This document shows positions 6,021 through 6,768 of a DNA stretch of 6,768 bases, in pieces. How positions within the stretch are numbered: position 1 is the first letter of the stretch; every line of letters starts with the position of its first letter. The notes beneath the pieces are model-generated. The model was not told the DNA's origin. It saw only the letters and a list, made by a program, of their open reading frames with translations, and ran no database searches. The stretch lies in assembly GCA_003222935.1 (NCBI GenBank), contig QHXL01000455.1, positions 1 through 6,768 on the forward strand, given 5' to 3'. The DNA is from Acidobacteriota bacterium. GTDB lineage: Bacteria > Acidobacteriota > Blastocatellia > Pyrinomonadales > Pyrinomonadaceae. Position numbers and translations under genes: made by a program.

Positions 6021-6704
6021 ATGATGATTAAAGTCACCGCGGTTGTCGCAGTCTTATCAATACTGATGGTAACAGGTATGTTTCAAAACTCGTGCAGCCT
6101 GGCAGATGCTTCGGCTGTCGCCATTCCCGATCCAAAACTCGACGCTCAGCTCGCCGCAACTAAGAGTGAACAGACGGCTGTGTTCGCGGGCGGTTGCTTC
6201 TGGGGTGTTGAGGCAGTTTTTGATCACACGAAAGGTGTCGTCAAGGCTGAGTCAGGTTATGCAGGTGGTTCGGCTGACGATGCGGAGTACTATACTGTCG
6301 CTTCAGGGCGAACTGGTCATGCTGAATCCGTGCGCGTTGTCTACGACCCGTCGCAAATCACTTACGGAAAGCTCCTCAAGGTTTTCTTTGCTGTTGCACA
6401 CGACCCTACCGAGTTGAACCGACAAGGTCCGGACGTTGGCCCACAATATCGTTCGGCGATCTTCTTTACGACTGACGAACAGAAGCGAATTGCCGAAAGC
6501 TACATCCAGCAATTGAATGAGGCAAAAGTTTTTAGTAATAAGATTGCGACACAGGTGGCCCCGCTTAACGCCTTCTACGAAGCTGAGGGCTATCACCAGA
6601 ACTACCTGGTCAATCATCCCGACGAGCCATATATTGTCTATAACGACATGCCCAAGCTCTTGAATTTGAAAAAGCATTTACCCGAACTGTTCAAGGACAA
6701 GTAG
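6021..6704 (+). CDS. msrA: Exported peptide-methionine (S)-S-oxide reductase MsrA
   Basis: It reduces the S-form of methionine sulfoxide in proteins, repairing oxidative damage. The catalytic motif GCFWG is at 58-62 with nucleophile C59. Other family signatures follow: SGYAGG (78-83), GHAE with the acid at E102, HDPT with D128, QYRS with Y143, YHQNYL (191-196) and DMPKLLNLKKHLPEL (209-223). The N-terminus (1-33) is a hydrophobic signal peptide with likely cleavage near ADASA; the cysteine at 25 lacks a proper lipobox. The enzyme is therefore likely periplasmic. After C59 there is no further cysteine, so the usual C-terminal resolving cysteine is absent and reduction must use an outside thiol partner. 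The start may be 6021 or the adjacent ATG at 6024; AAGG 8 nt upstream is a weak ribosome site. A membrane-protein gene follows 7 nt after the stop. Confidence 0.95.
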   Translation: MMIKVTAVVAVLSILMVTGMFQNSCSLADASAVAIPDPKLDAQLAATKSEQTAVFAGGCFWGVEAVFDHTKGVVKAESGYAGGSADDAEYYTVASGRTGHAESVRVVYDPSQITYGKLLKVFFAVAHDPTELNRQGPDVGPQYRSAIFFTTDEQKRIAESYIQQLNEAKVFSNKIATQVAPLNAFYEAEGYHQNYLVNHPDEPYIVYNDMPKLLNLKKHLPELFKDK

Positions 6705-6711
6705 TGGACCG

Positions 6712-6768
6712 ATGAAGCGACCCCCAATTCCAGTAATCATCATCTGCGTGGTCTTCATTCTTATAGGC
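6712..6768 (+). CDS. Start of a membrane protein, cut by the window edge
   Basis: Nineteen codons are visible, MKRPPIPVIIICVVFILIG, open to the last base: a short basic start followed by a strongly hydrophobic segment, either a first membrane helix or a signal anchor. It begins 7 nt after the msrA stop, so it is probably co-transcribed and coupled. No strong ribosome site lies at the right distance. The family cannot be named from this length. Confidence 0.55.
   Translation, partial: MKRPPIPVIIICVVFILIG

Noticed and set aside
6084..6098. Lipoprotein signal at cysteine 25 of MsrA
   Set aside because: The residues before it are QNS, lacking the hydrophobic -3 position of a lipobox; a cut near ADASA is more likely.

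Overview
The window looks like a chromosomal segment of a soil-type bacterium, most likely an Acidobacteriota member of the Blastocatellia/Pyrinomonadaceae kind. That placement is an inference from gene style: an ankyrin protein with the N-terminal domain common in soil bacteria, an acidobacterial-looking ECF sigma/anti-sigma pair, moderate GC, and paired palindromic intergenic repeats. No marker gene here proves it.

Layout. From 1 to 5719 every gene is on the minus strand. Read in the direction of transcription, the order is: ECF sigma factor (5135-5719), membrane anti-sigma factor (4494-5123), secreted protein of unknown function with a proline/lysine repeat tail (3404-4504), small outer-membrane beta-barrel protein (2658-3290), a gene-free stretch with several secondary-structure elements (2311-2657), ankyrin-repeat protein (808-2310), and an ATP-dependent DNA ligase of the LigD ligase-domain type (1-694). 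The ligase is interrupted by a frameshift and runs off the window. On the plus strand, after a divergent intergenic region (5720-6020), come an exported methionine sulfoxide reductase MsrA (6021-6704) and the first 19 codons of a membrane protein (6712-end).

The first three genes of the sigma cluster are tightly packed, with an 11-nt gap and then an 11-nt overlap, so they almost certainly form one operon. The beta-barrel gene follows after 113 nt and may be read through or have its own promoter. A sigma factor, its membrane-bound inhibitor, an exported protein and an outer-membrane protein together suggest an envelope-sensing or envelope-remodelling unit, but its signal and targets cannot be read from the sequence.

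The non-coding parts are unusually structured. Two copies of one paired palindrome (27-bp arms, exactly 36-nt centres in both) sit at 708-797 and 5828-5917. A second, unrelated paired palindrome sits at 2525-2617. All arms begin with GGAG followed by a short hairpin, the architecture of REP sequences arranged as BIMEs. One copy abuts the ligase gene and its conserved edge supplies that gene's Shine-Dalgarno sequence. A short array of three 11-12-bp direct repeats lies in the presumed sigma-factor promoter. I see no CRISPR array, no transposase and no complete RNA gene.
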